Assembly: GCA_036873755.1 (NCBI GenBank)
Contig: JAVTVY010016045.1
Span: forward strand, 1 to 64,000
Reading direction: 5' to 3'
From: Hanleya hanleyi
Taxonomy: Eukaryota; Mollusca; Polyplacophora; Lepidopleurida; Hanleyidae
Length of the DNA: 64,000 nt
Shown here: positions 39,350-51,599 of the stretch, piece after piece
Layout: each line of letters opens with the position of its first letter
How positions within the stretch are numbered: the stretch's first letter is position 1
Program-made: the position numbers and the translations under genes
The notes under the pieces: model-generated
Database searches by the model: none
What the model was told of the DNA's origin: nothing
Seen by the model: only the letters and a program-made list of their open reading frames with translations

Positions 39350-42300
39350 CATATTGCGCGCACTCTCCATTAGTCCGTCATATTATGTACACTCCATTAG
39401 TCTATCATAGCCTGTACACTGTCCATTAGTCTGTCATATTGCTCACACTCTCCATTCCGTCATAGTATGCACACTCCCCATTAGTCTATCATAGCCAGAA
39501 CGCTCTCCATTAGTTTGTCATATTGCGCACACTCTCCATTAGTCTGCCATAGTATGTACACTCTCCATTCGTGTATCATAGCCTGTACACTGTCCATTAG
39601 TCTGTCATATTGCGCACACTCTCCATTCTGTCATAGTATGCACACTCTCCATTAGTCTATCATAGCCAGAAAGCTCTCCATTAGTTTGTCATATTGCGCA
39701 CACTCTCCATTCCGTCATAGTATGCACACTCTCCATTAGTCTATCATAGCCAGAACGCTCTCCATTAGTTTGTCATATTGCGCACACTCCCCATTAGTCT
39801 GCCATAGTATGTACACTCTCCATTCGTGTATCATAGCCTGTACACTGTCCATTAGTCTGTCATATTGCGCACACTCTCCATTCCGTCATAGTATGCACAC
39901 TCTCCATTAGTCTATCATAGCCAGAAAGCTCTCCATTAGTTTGTCATATTGCGCACACTCCCCATTAGTCTGCCATAGTATGTACACTCTCCATTCGTGT
40001 ATCATAGCCTGTACACTGTCCATTAGTCTGTCATATTGCGCACACTCTCCATTCCGTCATAGTATGCACACTCTCCATTAGTCTATCATAGCCAGAACGC
40101 TCTCCATTAGTTTGTCATATTGCGCACACTCCCCATTAGTCTGCCATAGTATGTACACTCTCCATTCGTGTATCATAGCCTGTACACTGTCCATTAGTCT
40201 GTCATATTGCCCACACTCTCCATTCCGTCATAGTATGCACACTCTCCATTAGTCTATCATAGCCAGAAAGCTCTCCATTAGTTTGTCATATTGCGCACAC
40301 TCCCCATTAGTCTGCCATAGTATGTACACTCTCCATTCGTGTATCATAGCCTGTACACTGTCCATTAGTCTGTCATATTGCGCACACTCTCCATTCCATC
40401 ATAGTATGCACACTCTCCATTAGTCTATCATAGCCAGAAAGCTCTCCATTAGTTTGTCATATTGCGCACACTCTCCATTCCGTCATAGTATGCACACTAT
40501 CCATTAGTCTATCATAGCCAGAACGCTCTCCATTAGTTTGTCATATTGCGCACACTCCCCATTAGTCTGCCATAGTATGTACACTCTCCATTCGTGTATC
40601 ATAGCCTGTACACTGTCCATTAGTCTGTCATAGTATGCACACTCTTCATTAGTCTGTCATATTGCGCACACTCTCCATTCCGTCATAGTATGCACACTCT
40701 CCATTAGTCTATCATAGCCAGAAAGCTCTCCATTTAGAAGTTGGGAAGTAGATAAATAAACAAATTGCTTATGGATAACAACTTCTAGTTTATTCAGGAC
40801 GACGTTTCGATACAGGTACTAGTATCGTTCTCAAGTCAATCTTCACTTCATTGACTTGAGAACGATACTAGTACCTGTATCGAAACGTCGTCCTGAATAA
40901 ACTAGAAGTTGTTATCCATAAGCAATTTGTTTATTTAGCTCTCCATTAGTTTGTCATATTGCGCACACTCTCCATTCCGTCATAGTATGCACACTCTCCT
41001 TTAGTCTATCATAGCCAGAACGCTCTCCATTAGTTTGCCATATTGCGCACACTCTCCATTCCGTCATAGTATGCACACTCTCCATTAGTCTATCATAGCC
41101 AGAACGCTCTCATATTAGTCTGAGAGTGTACACTGTCCATTAGTCTGTCATATTGCCCACACTCTCCATTCCGTCATAGTATGCACACTCTCCATTAGTC
41201 TATCATAGCCAGAAAGCTCTCCATTAGTTTGTCATATTGCGCACACTCTCCATTCCGTCATAGTATGCACACTCTCAATTAGTCTATCATAGCCAGAAAG
41301 GTCTCCATTAGTTTGTCATATTGCGCACACTCCCCATTAGTCTGCCATAGTATGTACACTCTCCATTCGTGTATCATAGCCTGTACACTGTCCATTAGTC
41401 TGTCATATTGCGCACACTCCCCATTCCGTCATAGTATGCACACTCTCCATTAGTCTATCATAGCCAGAAAGCTCTCCATTAGTTTGTCATATTGCGCACA
41501 CTCCCCATTAGTCTGCCATAGTATGTACACTCTCCATTCGTGTATCATAGCCTGTACACTGTCCATTAGTCTGTCATATTGCGCACACTCTCCATTCCGT
41601 CATAGTATGCACTCTCCATTAGTCTATCATAGCCAGAAAGCTCTCCATTAGTTTGTCATATTGCGCACACTCTCCATTCCGTCATAGTATGCACACTCTC
41701 CATTAGTCTATCATAGCCAGAACGCTCTCCATTAGTTTGTCATATTGCGCACACTCCCCATTAGTCTGCCATAGTATGTACACTCTCCATTCGTGTATCA
41801 TAGCCTGTACACTGTCCATTAGTCTGTCATATTGCGTACACTCTCCATTCCGTCATAGTATGCACACTCTCCATTAGTCTATCATAGCCAGAAAGCTCTC
41901 CATTAGTTTGTCATATTGCGCACACTCTCCATTCCATCATAGTATGCACACTCTCCATTAGTCTATCATAGCCAGAACGCTCTCCATTAGTTTGTCATAT
42001 TGCGCACGCTCCCCATTAGTCTGCCATAGTATGCACACTCTCCATTCGTGTATCATAGCCTGTACACTGTCCATTAGTCTGTCATATTGCGCACACTCTC
42101 CATTCCGTCATAGTATGCACACTCTCCATTAGTCTATCATAGCCAGAACGCTCTCCATTAGTTTGTCATATTGCGCACACTCCCCATTAGTCTGCCATAG
42201 TATGTACACTCTCCATTCGTGTATCATAGCCTGTACACTGTCCATTAGTCTGTCATATTGCACACACTCTCCATTCCGTCATAGTATGCACACTCTCCAT

Positions 42301-43750
42301 TAGTCTATCATAGCCAGAAAGCTCTCCATTAGTTTGTCATATTGGGCACACTCTGCATTCCGTCATAATATGCACACTCTCCATTAGTCTATCATAGCCA
42401 GAAAGCTCTCCATTAGTTTGTCATATTGCGCACACTCTCCATTCCGCCATAGTATGCACACTCTCCATTAGTCTATCATAGCCAGAAAGCACTCCATTAG
42501 TTTGTCATATTGCGCACACTCTCCATTCCGTCATAGTATGCACACTCTCCATTAGTCTATCATAGGCAGAACGCTCTCCATTAGTTTGTCATATTGCGCA
42601 CACTCTCCATTAGTCTGCCATAGTATGTACACTCTCCATTCGTGTATCATAGCCTGTACACTGTCCATTAGTCTGTCATATTGCGCACACTCTCCATTCC
42701 GTCATAGTATGCACACTCTCCACTAGTCTATCATAGCCAGAAAGCTCTCCATTAGTTTGTCATATTGCGCACACTCTCCATTAGTCTGCCATAGTATGTA
42801 CACTCTCCATTCGTGTATCATAGCCTGTACACTGTCCATTAGTCTGTCATATTGCGCACACTCTCCATTCCGTCATAGTATGCACACTCTCCATTAGTCT
42901 ATCTCTCCATTAGTCTGCCATAGTATGTACACTCTCCATTCGTGTATCATAGCCTGTACACTGTCCATTAGTCTGTCATATTGCCCACACTCTCCATTCC
43001 GTCATAGTATGCACACTCTCCATTACTCTATCATAGCCAGAAAGCTCTCCATTAGTTTGTCATATTGCGCACACTCTCCATTCCGTCATAGTATGCACAC
43101 TCTCCATTAGTCTATCATAGCCAGAACGCTCTCCAGTAGTTTGTCATATTGCGCACACTCTCCATTCCGTCATAGTATGCACATTCTCCATTAGTCTATC
43201 ATAGCCAGAAAGCTCTCCATTAGTTTGTCATATTGCGCACACTCTCCATTCCGTCATAGTATGCACACTCTCCATTAGTCTATCATAGCCAGAAAGCTCT
43301 CCATTAGTTTGTCATATTGCGCGCACTCCCCATTAGTCTGCCATAGTATGTACACTCTCCATTCGTGTATCATAGCCTGTACACTGTCCATTAGTCTGTC
43401 ATATTGCCCACACTCTCCATTCCGTCATAGTATGCACACTCTCCATTAGTCTATCATAGCCAGAAAGCTCTCCGTTAGTTTGTCATATTGCGCACACTCC
43501 CCATTAGTCTGCCATAGTATGTACACTCTCCATTCGTGTATCATAGCCTGTACACTGTCCATTAGTCTGTCATATTGCGCACACTCTCCATTCCGTCATA
43601 GTATGCACACTCTCCATTAGTCTATCATAGCCAGAAAGCTCTCCATTAGTTTGTCATATTGCGCACACTCCCCATTAGTCTGCCATAGTATGTACACTCT
43701 CCATTCGTGTATCATAGCCTGTACACTGTCCATTAGTCTGTCATATTGCG
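39350..43750. repeat. ~175-bp higher-order repeat of six monomers
   Basis: Six distinguishable monomers repeat in order, marked by the words CATTCCGTCATAGTATG, TAGTCTATCATAGCCAG, TAGTTTGTCATATTGCG, TAGTCTGCCATAGTATG, CATTCGTGTATCATAGCCTG and CACTGTCCATTAGTCTGTC. About 20 complete or partial HOR units are visible, with local two-monomer skips (for example 40440-40500, 42330-42560). It is structurally like centromeric alpha-satellite HORs. Confidence 0.8.
40754..40936. mobile_element. Perfect palindromic MITE, 87-nt arms
   Basis: The left arm 40754-40840 is an exact reverse complement of the right arm 40850-40936 around a 9-nt loop (CTTCACTTC). Flanking satellite copies read AGCTCTCCATT on both sides, which may be a target duplication or simply the array. 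With no mismatch in 87 bp, it is either very recent or maintained by templated repair. Confidence 0.85.
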
Positions 43751-43987
43751 CACACTCTTCATTAGTCTGTCATAGTATGCACACTCTCCATTAGTCTGTT
43801 ATAGTATGCACATTCTCCGTTAGTCCATCACAATATGTACACTCTCCATTAGTCTCATAGTATACACACTCTGCATTAGTCTATAATAGTATGCACACTG
43901 TGCATCGGTCTGTTATTGTATGCACACATTCCAATCCGTCACAATATGCACACTCTCCATTAGTGTGTCATAGATTGCATATTCTCC

Positions 43988-44035
43988 TTTAGTCCTGAAC
44001 GCGACGTTAAATCTTATTTCTCTCCTCTCTCTCTC
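43988..44035 (+). mobile_element. SINE tail fragment in the satellite
   Basis: CCTGAACGCGACGTTAAATC then a CT-rich tract; same tail type as 12268. Confidence 0.55.
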
Positions 44036-44450
44036 AATTAGTCTGTCACAGTATGCACTCTCTGTTTGTCCGTCATACTATGTACACAATCCATTAATCC
44101 GTCACAATATGCACACTCTTCATTAGTCTCATAGTATGCGGACTCTCTATTAGTCTACCATAGTATGCACACACTCCATTAGTCTATCATAGTCTATAAC
44201 CTCTCCATTAGTTTTACATTGTATGCACACTCTCCGTTAGTCCGTCATATTATGTACACACTCGTTTAAGCCGTCACAATATGCACACCCTGGATTGTCT
44301 GTACTATGCACACTATCCATTAGTCTGTCATAGTATGTACACACTTCATTAGTCTGTCATTGTATGCACACTTTCCATTAGTCTCATAGTATGCACAATA
44401 TCCATTAGTCTGTCATAGTATGCACACTCTCCAATAGTCTGTCATAGAAT

Positions 44451-44649
44451 CAAGGCCGTAGCCAGGATTTGCTGAGGGGTGGTTCACCTTCACTCCAAAA
44501 GGGCACATCAGGGGATTCGCTGTATGGGGAAAAGAGGGAAATAGGGGGTTCGCTTCAGTTTGAAAAGGGCATTTATATGAGAAAAATATATAATATTTCC
44601 GAAAGGGGGGGGGGGCCGAACCCAGAAACCCCCCTTGGCTACGGGCCTG
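44451..44649. mobile_element. 199-bp MITE with GTAGCCA inverted ends
   Basis: The left end CAAGGCCGTAGCCAGG and right end TTGGCTACGGGCCTG are inverse matches (12 of 14). AGAAT flanks both sides (44446-44450 and 44650-44654). The interior has a G run. The GTAGCCAGG...CCTTGGCTACGGG layout is widespread in invertebrate genomes. Confidence 0.7.
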
Positions 44650-44654
44650 AGAAT

Positions 44655-46245
44655 GTGCATTCTCCATTTGCCAAGAAGAAGGAAGTAAAGGAACACGAAC
44701 ATATACTGTATATTTAAGGTCGGTGTACTCTGTAAACCGAGTATTTCTTTATAGGATTTATCTATCCCAAATATAAACTTGTATCACCATTTTGTCCAAT
44801 TAAACAATAATTCAGTTTAACGATAACGGGATTATATATGACAGTGGGCCCTTTTATGACCAAGCGGAATCTAAGATTATGCCATACAACTTGGTGGGGG
44901 GGGGGGGGGAACCTGCTCTTATCTCTGCAAATTATTGATAAAATCACTGAAGACGTGAACCGCGGTTTAATTTTTATCCCAACTTTATTTGTATTTACAG
45001 TCTTGATACAAAGATACATTATCAGTGATCTTATAGTGACACATCCGCAACCCTTTGTCTCAACCAGGGAACCACATGCTTCAAAATGATGCAGATATAT
45101 GAGGGTTTTATTTGCCACTTTTAAAATGTGATTTATTCTCATTAATAAACATTAATTATAGAGGAAGATAAACTCAGTACGCCAAATATTTATGGAGACG
45201 GAGACCATTAGATATTTTAGTCAGAGTACTGGTACCAAAAAACATAGATTGGAATAAATCTCATTTTCGCAGTTGAAATTTAGAATCTGTCAGTCATGAT
45301 GGCGTATAGCTTTGGAAACACACAAGAATTTTGTGTAAGAAAGTTTGTCTCCAGCCAAGAGTTCCACCATCTATCTGCCCTTTCTAGGGAAAATGAAGAA
45401 ACTGCGATGATAATTTAATTACCGGCTAAAATAAATAGCCAGAGATGAAAGTATTTTTATTTATATTCGGTGATATTGCATTCGCTACTTCAGATACACA
45501 GAGTGTGTAAGATCACAGACTACTCCGAGTGTGTTAAGAAAATATAATTGGTTCAATTATAAGAGCGCCATCTGTCGGTGATCAGCTGAGTGAATGTCAA
45601 GAGGATCAATGAACTCTCCTGAAGATCAGTGTCCTCAGACCTTTGTCACACTCGTTATAGCACAAGATAGAATCGTGCGGACTATCATATCCTTTGAAGG
45701 CGAGTCATATATCTTACAGACGAATGTGTTTGGATTTTGACCAAAACTATCTAGATAAATACGCAGCGTGAGCTAACTTAATCATAAACTTATAGTTGCA
45801 GAGTGGAAAAATTAGTTCGAATTAGATTTGTATCAAGTCTTGCTTCATGTACGTATTTCCACAATGGATTGTTCATTTTTGCATGTTTCACATTCGTGTA
45901 TTCTGTGCAAGTTTTCTAAAGTATTCAGATTCCAATGGTTGTTTCCATTTCTGGCGTTTAAATATTAAGCGTGGTATCCAAGAGATATTGAGGAACTGAA
46001 TTAATGGCTGGAGATCAATCATCTCTGAACGTGTTCTCTCGCGTTATCCGTACACTTTTGATTGTCGGGACCATCGTTCCATAAAAATAAGTAGGCTAAA
46101 AAGAATTGAATATCCTTTATACGTTTTCAGGCATTGTACTCCATACAGCAGTGCTATGGGAAGCGTAAATCTCTTATAATTTCTGCGGTGGGGGAAAATC
46201 CGAAGGGAAATGAGGTGGAAACATCCGGAGGGAGTGACGTCACAT
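44655..46245. other. Anonymous non-coding DNA
   Basis: AT-rich with a G run near 44898. Frames of up to 126 codons exist but have no recognisable motifs and no conserved neighbours. I see no gene or repeat. Confidence 0.5.
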
Positions 46246-46335
46246 CCGGAACAAAGGTCATGTGAAGGTCAAAGTTCACTTCCGGGTCAAAGGTCATGTG
46301 AAGGTCAAAGGTCAATTCCGGGTCAAAGGTTATAG
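46228..46335. promoter_or_regulatory. Cluster of AGGTCA half-sites with CRE
   Basis: AAAGGTCATGTGAAGGTCAA occurs twice and GGGTCAAAGGTCATG / GGGTCAAAGGTTATA form DR1-type sites, next to GGAGTGACGTCACATCCGG. At least seven half-sites lie in ~85 bp. Function is inferred from the motifs only. Confidence 0.5.
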
Positions 46336-46659
46336 CCATAGTTGTAGCGAGAGATATGCACTGTGAATTGGCTGACGTCACATTTATTAACCAATGAGAA
46401 TGCCATGTTTATTGCGAGATGCATCCTCGTCTATGAATTGGTGGAAAAGCAGCGAGCCAATCGCCAGCCTACCCTTGTAGTGCATATTCTGATTGGAGTA
46501 GCCGTTTTCCCAGAACATTCCGCGATAGCTTATAGGTTATAATCCCTATAGTCATACATACAATGAAAGATAGCTTATTATATAGATATATGCAACGAGG
46601 GCGGATATATATACTTCTATGGTATTATATTATATCTTAATTGTTCTTTATGGTGTGGA

Positions 46660-47420
46660 GTGTTAAAAACCTTTTTTCTGTCTCGTGCTGTAGAAGATGA
46701 TGGGAGGGGTCTCGGGGTCATGGGTTGACTTTTGTTGAAAAGTTCTCATGACGCATGCACAGTACGCAGGCAGATCGGGGTGGACGTTTTGGGGTCTAGG
46801 TGGACCCATAATGGTCCGATTGGGTCGTGTGGGGTGTCATACAGATGTACCCGTGGGGGAGCGTCCGGCTGGACGGGTGTGGGGTGGAAATACCGTCAAT
46901 TTGCGCATGCGCAGTAGAAAAAGTGTATTGGAATGGATGTTTTGGGGTAGAGATGGACCAATATTGCTTCTTCTGGGCCGTTTGTGGATAGCGTTTTTGA
47001 CGGGTGGGTAGTCCAGTTTCATCATTCTGCGCAGTCTGGGAGTAGTACAGAAAGCGGACATTTTGGAGGTGAGCAGGGGTCTGTTTGGGCGATGGAGGGG
47101 TATTCTTGGTCCAGATAGGGCGTGTAGGTCGAGTAGACCACGACTTGAGGGATGTCCATGTCATCTGTAACGTTATTGGTGACGTCATCAGTAGGAGTAG
47201 TAGCGAAAGCGGGGATTTCTGGGGGTGGGTGGGGATGTGTTCGAGCGATGGGGGGACCATTCTTGGTTCGAATAGGCCGTACAGGGCGTGAAATTGAAGC
47301 CCTCGGTGTGTAGACAACGACTTGAGGCATGTTCACGTCATTGGCGACGTCATCAGTAGGGTAGTAGCGAAAGCGAGAATTTTGGGGAATGAAGGGACGT
47401 GTAGGAATTAGTCCATAGTT
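46660..47420 (+). mobile_element. Polinton TIR remnant D, left part
   Basis: ATGATGGGAGGGGTCTCGGG, GGGTGGACGTTTTGGGGTCT, TTGCGCATGCGCAGTAG and GACGTCATCAGTAGGAGTAG follow the order of the inner TIR modules of B (21650-22830). No terminus or target duplication found. Confidence 0.6.
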
Positions 47421-48060
47421 TCGGATTATTGGCTCCCCTTGAAAAGTTCAATACAGCAGAGCGCCTGGGTTTGACCACATGATAATTATCCTTCCCTTTT
47501 TGGTAACCAGTATTTATATCAAGCTTCTGGGTACTACCATTCCTTCAAAATGACATATGCGGATGGGTGGCCTGGTTGACGGGCCGCGAATTCAGCCTTC
47601 GTCAGCCTCAGTTTCGCACGTTTTTCAGGTGTTTAAAAATAGGGTTATGTTACATATGGAATGTGTGACAAAAATTCGCATGGTCGACCCAAAGTTTGAA
47701 TAACGTTTTTATCTCGCTACGAGACGGGGAACACTGGTGAGAAACGTTATTGAAATCGATTGTCAAAGATTTTTTTCAGGAAATGAACGAAATATGGCCT
47801 ATTTTGGGTCATTTTAATAGATTTTCCAAGGAATATGGAATACATACCGAGGGAAGAAAATTGATCCCGGGTTAAATTTGAATAACTGGCTTGTATGTTG
47901 AATAATTATGATGCGTATGATCATTCTCGTCAAGAAAATATATACATATATTGGGGTTTTCTAGAGGGTTTAGCAACTACGAAAGACGGAAGGGCTATAC
48001 CAAGGGTCTATTTCCAACAACGAGGGGTCACTCTGGAATGCACCCTGTGCAGGGGATCGA
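47421..48060. other. Anonymous DNA between TIR remnants
   Basis: No gene or repeat is seen. It may be the interior of a collapsed element. Confidence 0.4.
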
Positions 48061-48260
48061 GGGACCATCTATGTTCCAAATGGACAGTGTGGGGTGTCAT
48101 CTTGTAGCTCTCGGCATGAAGACACCGACTGGTATGGATTTCATTGGTAGTCGCATCATGCTACACATGCGCAGTTGAGCAGTAGTAACGAAAGAGAGCA
48201 TTTTGGTGTGGACAGGGACGTGTTTGAGCAATGTAGGGACCATCCGTTGTCCAAATGGAC
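48060..48260 (+). mobile_element. Polinton TIR module fragment
   Basis: GGGACCATCTATGTTCCAAA, GTCATCTTGTAGCTCTCGGC, CACATGCGCAGTTGAG and AGTAGTAACGAAAGAGAGCA: one plus-strand module of the D type. Confidence 0.55.
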
Positions 48261-48589
48261 CGGTTGAGTATCCTAGTGATGCTTTGAGTTCGTGTGAGGC
48301 GTGCCCAATGCCTGTCTTAACGCAGTGACGCCCTAACGCTGGTGAGTGAGTGAGCGTGTGATTGAGCAAGGCTGGTGAGTAAGACCCTCTACACGCACAC
48401 CCTCACACACGCTTTGTTCCCAGGAAGAGAGCGGGGGAGGTAACTCTTCCATGCTACTCTCATGCCCAACCCAGTAACACCAGTATGCCTGCGTTCATGA
48501 GTTCTTGATACATATCCAGGGTCCACGAGTCACTCCTATATGGGTTAGTGTATAGCGGTGTAGGTATGTCTCAAGGGCGCATCCGAGCG

Positions 48590-49480
48590 ACACTTTCTCT
48601 ACTACTACTGCCAGATTGCGCATGCGCAGAACGATGAAAACGGACTACACACCAGTACAATTCGATCCTACCCCAAGAGAGCTTTAAAATAAGACCCCAC
48701 ACGACCCATTCGGATCACGGATGGTCCATCTCTACCCCAAAACGCCCATTCAAAAGCCTTTTTCCCAAAATTCCCTGCATGCGCATGAGCAGATTGACGT
48801 GAATTCCAATAAAAATAACCCAGTCTGACTCTACCCCAAGAAAGCTTCACTGGGATACCCCAACCAGTCCATTTGAACCACGAATGGTCCCTATATTGCT
48901 CAAACACGTCCCTGTCCAACCCTAAAATGCCATCTTTTCTTACTACTGCTCAACTGCGCATTCGTAGCATGATGCGACTACCAACGAAATTCATACCAGT
49001 CGTAGCCTACATGTCGGGAGCTACAAAATGACACCCCACACAGTCCATTTGGACCACGGATGATCCCTCGATCGCCCGTACACGTCTGTTCACACAATGA
49101 AATCCCCGCTTTCGCTATTACTTCTACTGATGACATCACCAATGACGTTACAGATGACATGGACATCCCTCAAGTCGTGGTCGACACAGGAAAGCTTCAA
49201 TATGAAACCCTACACGCCCTATTTGGAACTAGAATACCCTTCCATCGCTCAAACAGGCCCCTGCGCACCTCCAAAATGCCCGCTTCCTATATCTCTCCCA
49301 GACTACGCATGCGCAGAAAGATGAAACCGGACTACACCCTTCCAATCCGACGCTACCCCAAGAGAGCTTCAAATTAACACAAAACACGGCCCAATCGGAC
49401 CAATATTGGTCCACCTCTACCCCTAAACATCAATTCCAATACCATTTTTCTACGTCGCCTGCGCAGATAGACGGTGATAT
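48590..49480 (-). mobile_element. Polinton TIR remnant D, right part
   Basis: Four modules in reverse orientation with TTGCGCATGCGCAGAACG (48617), GGATCACGGATGGTCC, TACCCCAAAACGCCC, a TGACATCACCAATGACGTTA cluster and ACGCATGCGCAGAAAG (49308). With the plus-oriented part it forms an inverted pair ~1.2 kb apart, probably a collapsed foldback element. Confidence 0.6.
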
Positions 49481-50985
49481 GTTCTATATTTTGGAATTTA
49501 TGGAAAGAGGTCTGTTCTATATCCTGAAATGTTATTGCCAGAGGTCTGTTATATCCTGAAATGTTATAGCCAGAGGTATGTTCTATACCCAGAAATGTTA
49601 TTGCCAGAGGTATGTTCTAGATCCTGAAATGTTATTGCAAGATGTATGTACTATATCCTAAAATGTTATTGCTTGAGGTCTGTTCTGTATCCTGAAATGT
49701 TATTGCCAGAGGTATGTTCTAGATCCTGAAATGTTATTGCAAGATGTATGTACTATATCCTAAAATGTTATTGCCAGAGGTATGTTCTATATCCTGAAAT
49801 GTTATTGACATATGTCTGTTCTATATCCTGAAATGTTATTTACAGATGTCTGTTCTTTTTCCTGAAATGTTATAGCCAGAGGACTGATCTGTACCCTGAA
49901 ATGTTATTGCCAGAGATCTGTTCTATATCCTGAAATGCTATAGCCAATAATATGGTCTATATCCTAAAATGTTATTGCCAGAAGTCTGTTCTGTACCCTG
50001 AAATGTTATTGCCAGAGATCTGTTCTATATCCTGAAATGCTATAGCCAGTGGTATGTTCTATATCCTGAAATGTTATTGCAAGAGGTATGTTCTATATCC
50101 TGAAATGTTAGAGCCAGAGGTGTGTTCTATATCCTGAAATGTTATTGCCAGAGGTCTGTTCTATATTCTGAAATGTTATTGCCAGACCTCTGTTCTATAT
50201 TCAGAAGTGTTATTGACCGAGGTATGTTCTATGTCCTGAAATGTTATTGCCAGAGGTCTGTTCCATATCCTGAGATGTTACTGCCAGAGGTATGTTCTGT
50301 ATCTTGAAATTTTATTGCCAGAATTCTGTTCTATATCCTGAAATGCTATAGCCTGTGATATATTCTATATCATGAAGTGCTATTGACAGGGGTCTATTCC
50401 ATATCCTGAAATGTTATAGCCAGAGGTATATTCTATATCCTGAAATGTTGCCAGAGGTCTGTTCTATGTCCTGAAATGTTATAGTCAGAGGTCTGTTATA
50501 TATCCTGAAATTATATATAGCCAGTGGTCTGTTCTATATCCTGAAATGTTATTGCCAGAGGTCTGTTCCATATCCTGAAATGTTATAGCCAGAGTTCTGT
50601 TCTATCGCCTCTGGTATGTTCTATATCCTGAAATGTTATTGCCAGATGTCTGTTCTATATGCTGAATTATTATTGCCAGATGTCTGTTCTATATTCTGAA
50701 TTGTTATTGTCAGATGTCTGTTCTATATTCTGAAATGTTATAGCCAGTGGTATGTTCTATATCCTAAAATGTTATTGCCAGAGGTCTGTTCTGTACCCTG
50801 AAATGTTATTGCCAGAGATCTGTTCTATATCCTGAAATGCTATATCCAATGGTATGTTCTATATCCTGAAATGTTATTGCCAGAGGTATGTTCTATATCC
50901 TGAAACGTTATACCCAGAGGTATGTTCTATATCCTGTTCTATATCCTGAAATGTTATTGCCAGATGTCTGTTCTATATCCACGTA
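49480..50985. repeat. ~34-bp minisatellite
   Basis: About 43 copies of TGTTCTATATCCTGAAATGT + TATTGCCAGAGGTC with scattered substitutions and length variants. No coding capacity. Confidence 0.9.
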
Positions 50986-51249
50986 TATTTTCTTTCCGAT
51001 TCATGCGTGGTTCCCATTGTTCCCCTTGTCGTTGGCGATCATGAAGTTCAATAAAGTTTGGCGGCCGTTGAAATTATTGATATGTTCATAGTTACGAATA
51101 TACATAGATGGGCCCAAATAACAATAATATGATTTCAGTGATGTATACGTTATGGATTTTATAGTCCAGCCATTGTTCATCAGATTCAAAATTATTGTCC
51201 TTTTAAATGAATGGAAGCCATCTGTTCTATTCATCAGGTGAGGGCGACC

Positions 51250-51590
51250 CCGCTCTCTAAAATGGAGGTAAAAGAGGTTGTTTTTGCTAAACAAAAAAAT
51301 GAGTTCACATCATGAATTCAGCAAAATCCTCTTCGGGCGCAAACAGACATACAAATCCCCATCAAATAGTAGTAAAAAAATAAATTGTCATCTGTCTAAT
51401 TTGCATAATAATAGGCAAAATATTTGTCACGCTATTGAAACATTAACTGAATCTTCAAATGGCAAATTCATTTTTGGTCATGGAACAATAGATAGATTAA
51501 TGCGCCTGAAGTTTTGGAGAACTGGTTAAGAAGAAATCAAAACTTATTGAGCAAAAACGACCTTTTTTACCTTCATTTTAGAGAGTGGTA
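51250..51590. mobile_element. Possible TIR element, ~40-bp imperfect ends
   Basis: CTCTCTAAAATGGAGGTAAA...TTTTTGCTAAACAA (51254-51294) is inverted as TTGAGCAAAAACGACC...TTCATTTTAGAGAG (51546-51585). The short frames inside have no recognisable motif. Confidence 0.45.
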
Positions 51591-51599
51591 TCTCCCTAA

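Larger units (their letters stand above)
36840..44440. repeat. 29-bp satellite array (7.6 kb)
   Basis: Monomers of ~27-31 bp, consensus near CACACTCTCCATTAGTCTGTCATAGTATG. The flanks (36.84-39.3 and 43.8-44.4 kb) are irregular and diverged; the core 39.35-43.75 kb is homogenised into a higher-order repeat. It is interrupted by a MITE (37145), a palindromic MITE (40754) and a SINE tail (43988). No coding capacity. Confidence 0.95.

Noticed and set aside
40800..40900. Hammerhead ribozyme in the palindromic MITE (GATAC..GTATCGAAAC core)
   Set aside because: A stem II and GAAAC are present but the required CUGAUGA core is missing (CTTGAGAAC instead).
36840..44440. CRISPR-like regular repeats
   Set aside because: The monomers are contiguous with no unique spacers; it is a eukaryotic satellite.
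44762..45142. 126-codon minus-strand frame
   Set aside because: No motif, unusual composition, overlaps an equally open plus frame; no support as a gene.
51001..51529. Two ~85-97-codon frames
   Set aside because: They straddle the ends of a probable TIR element and have no recognisable domain or conserved copy.
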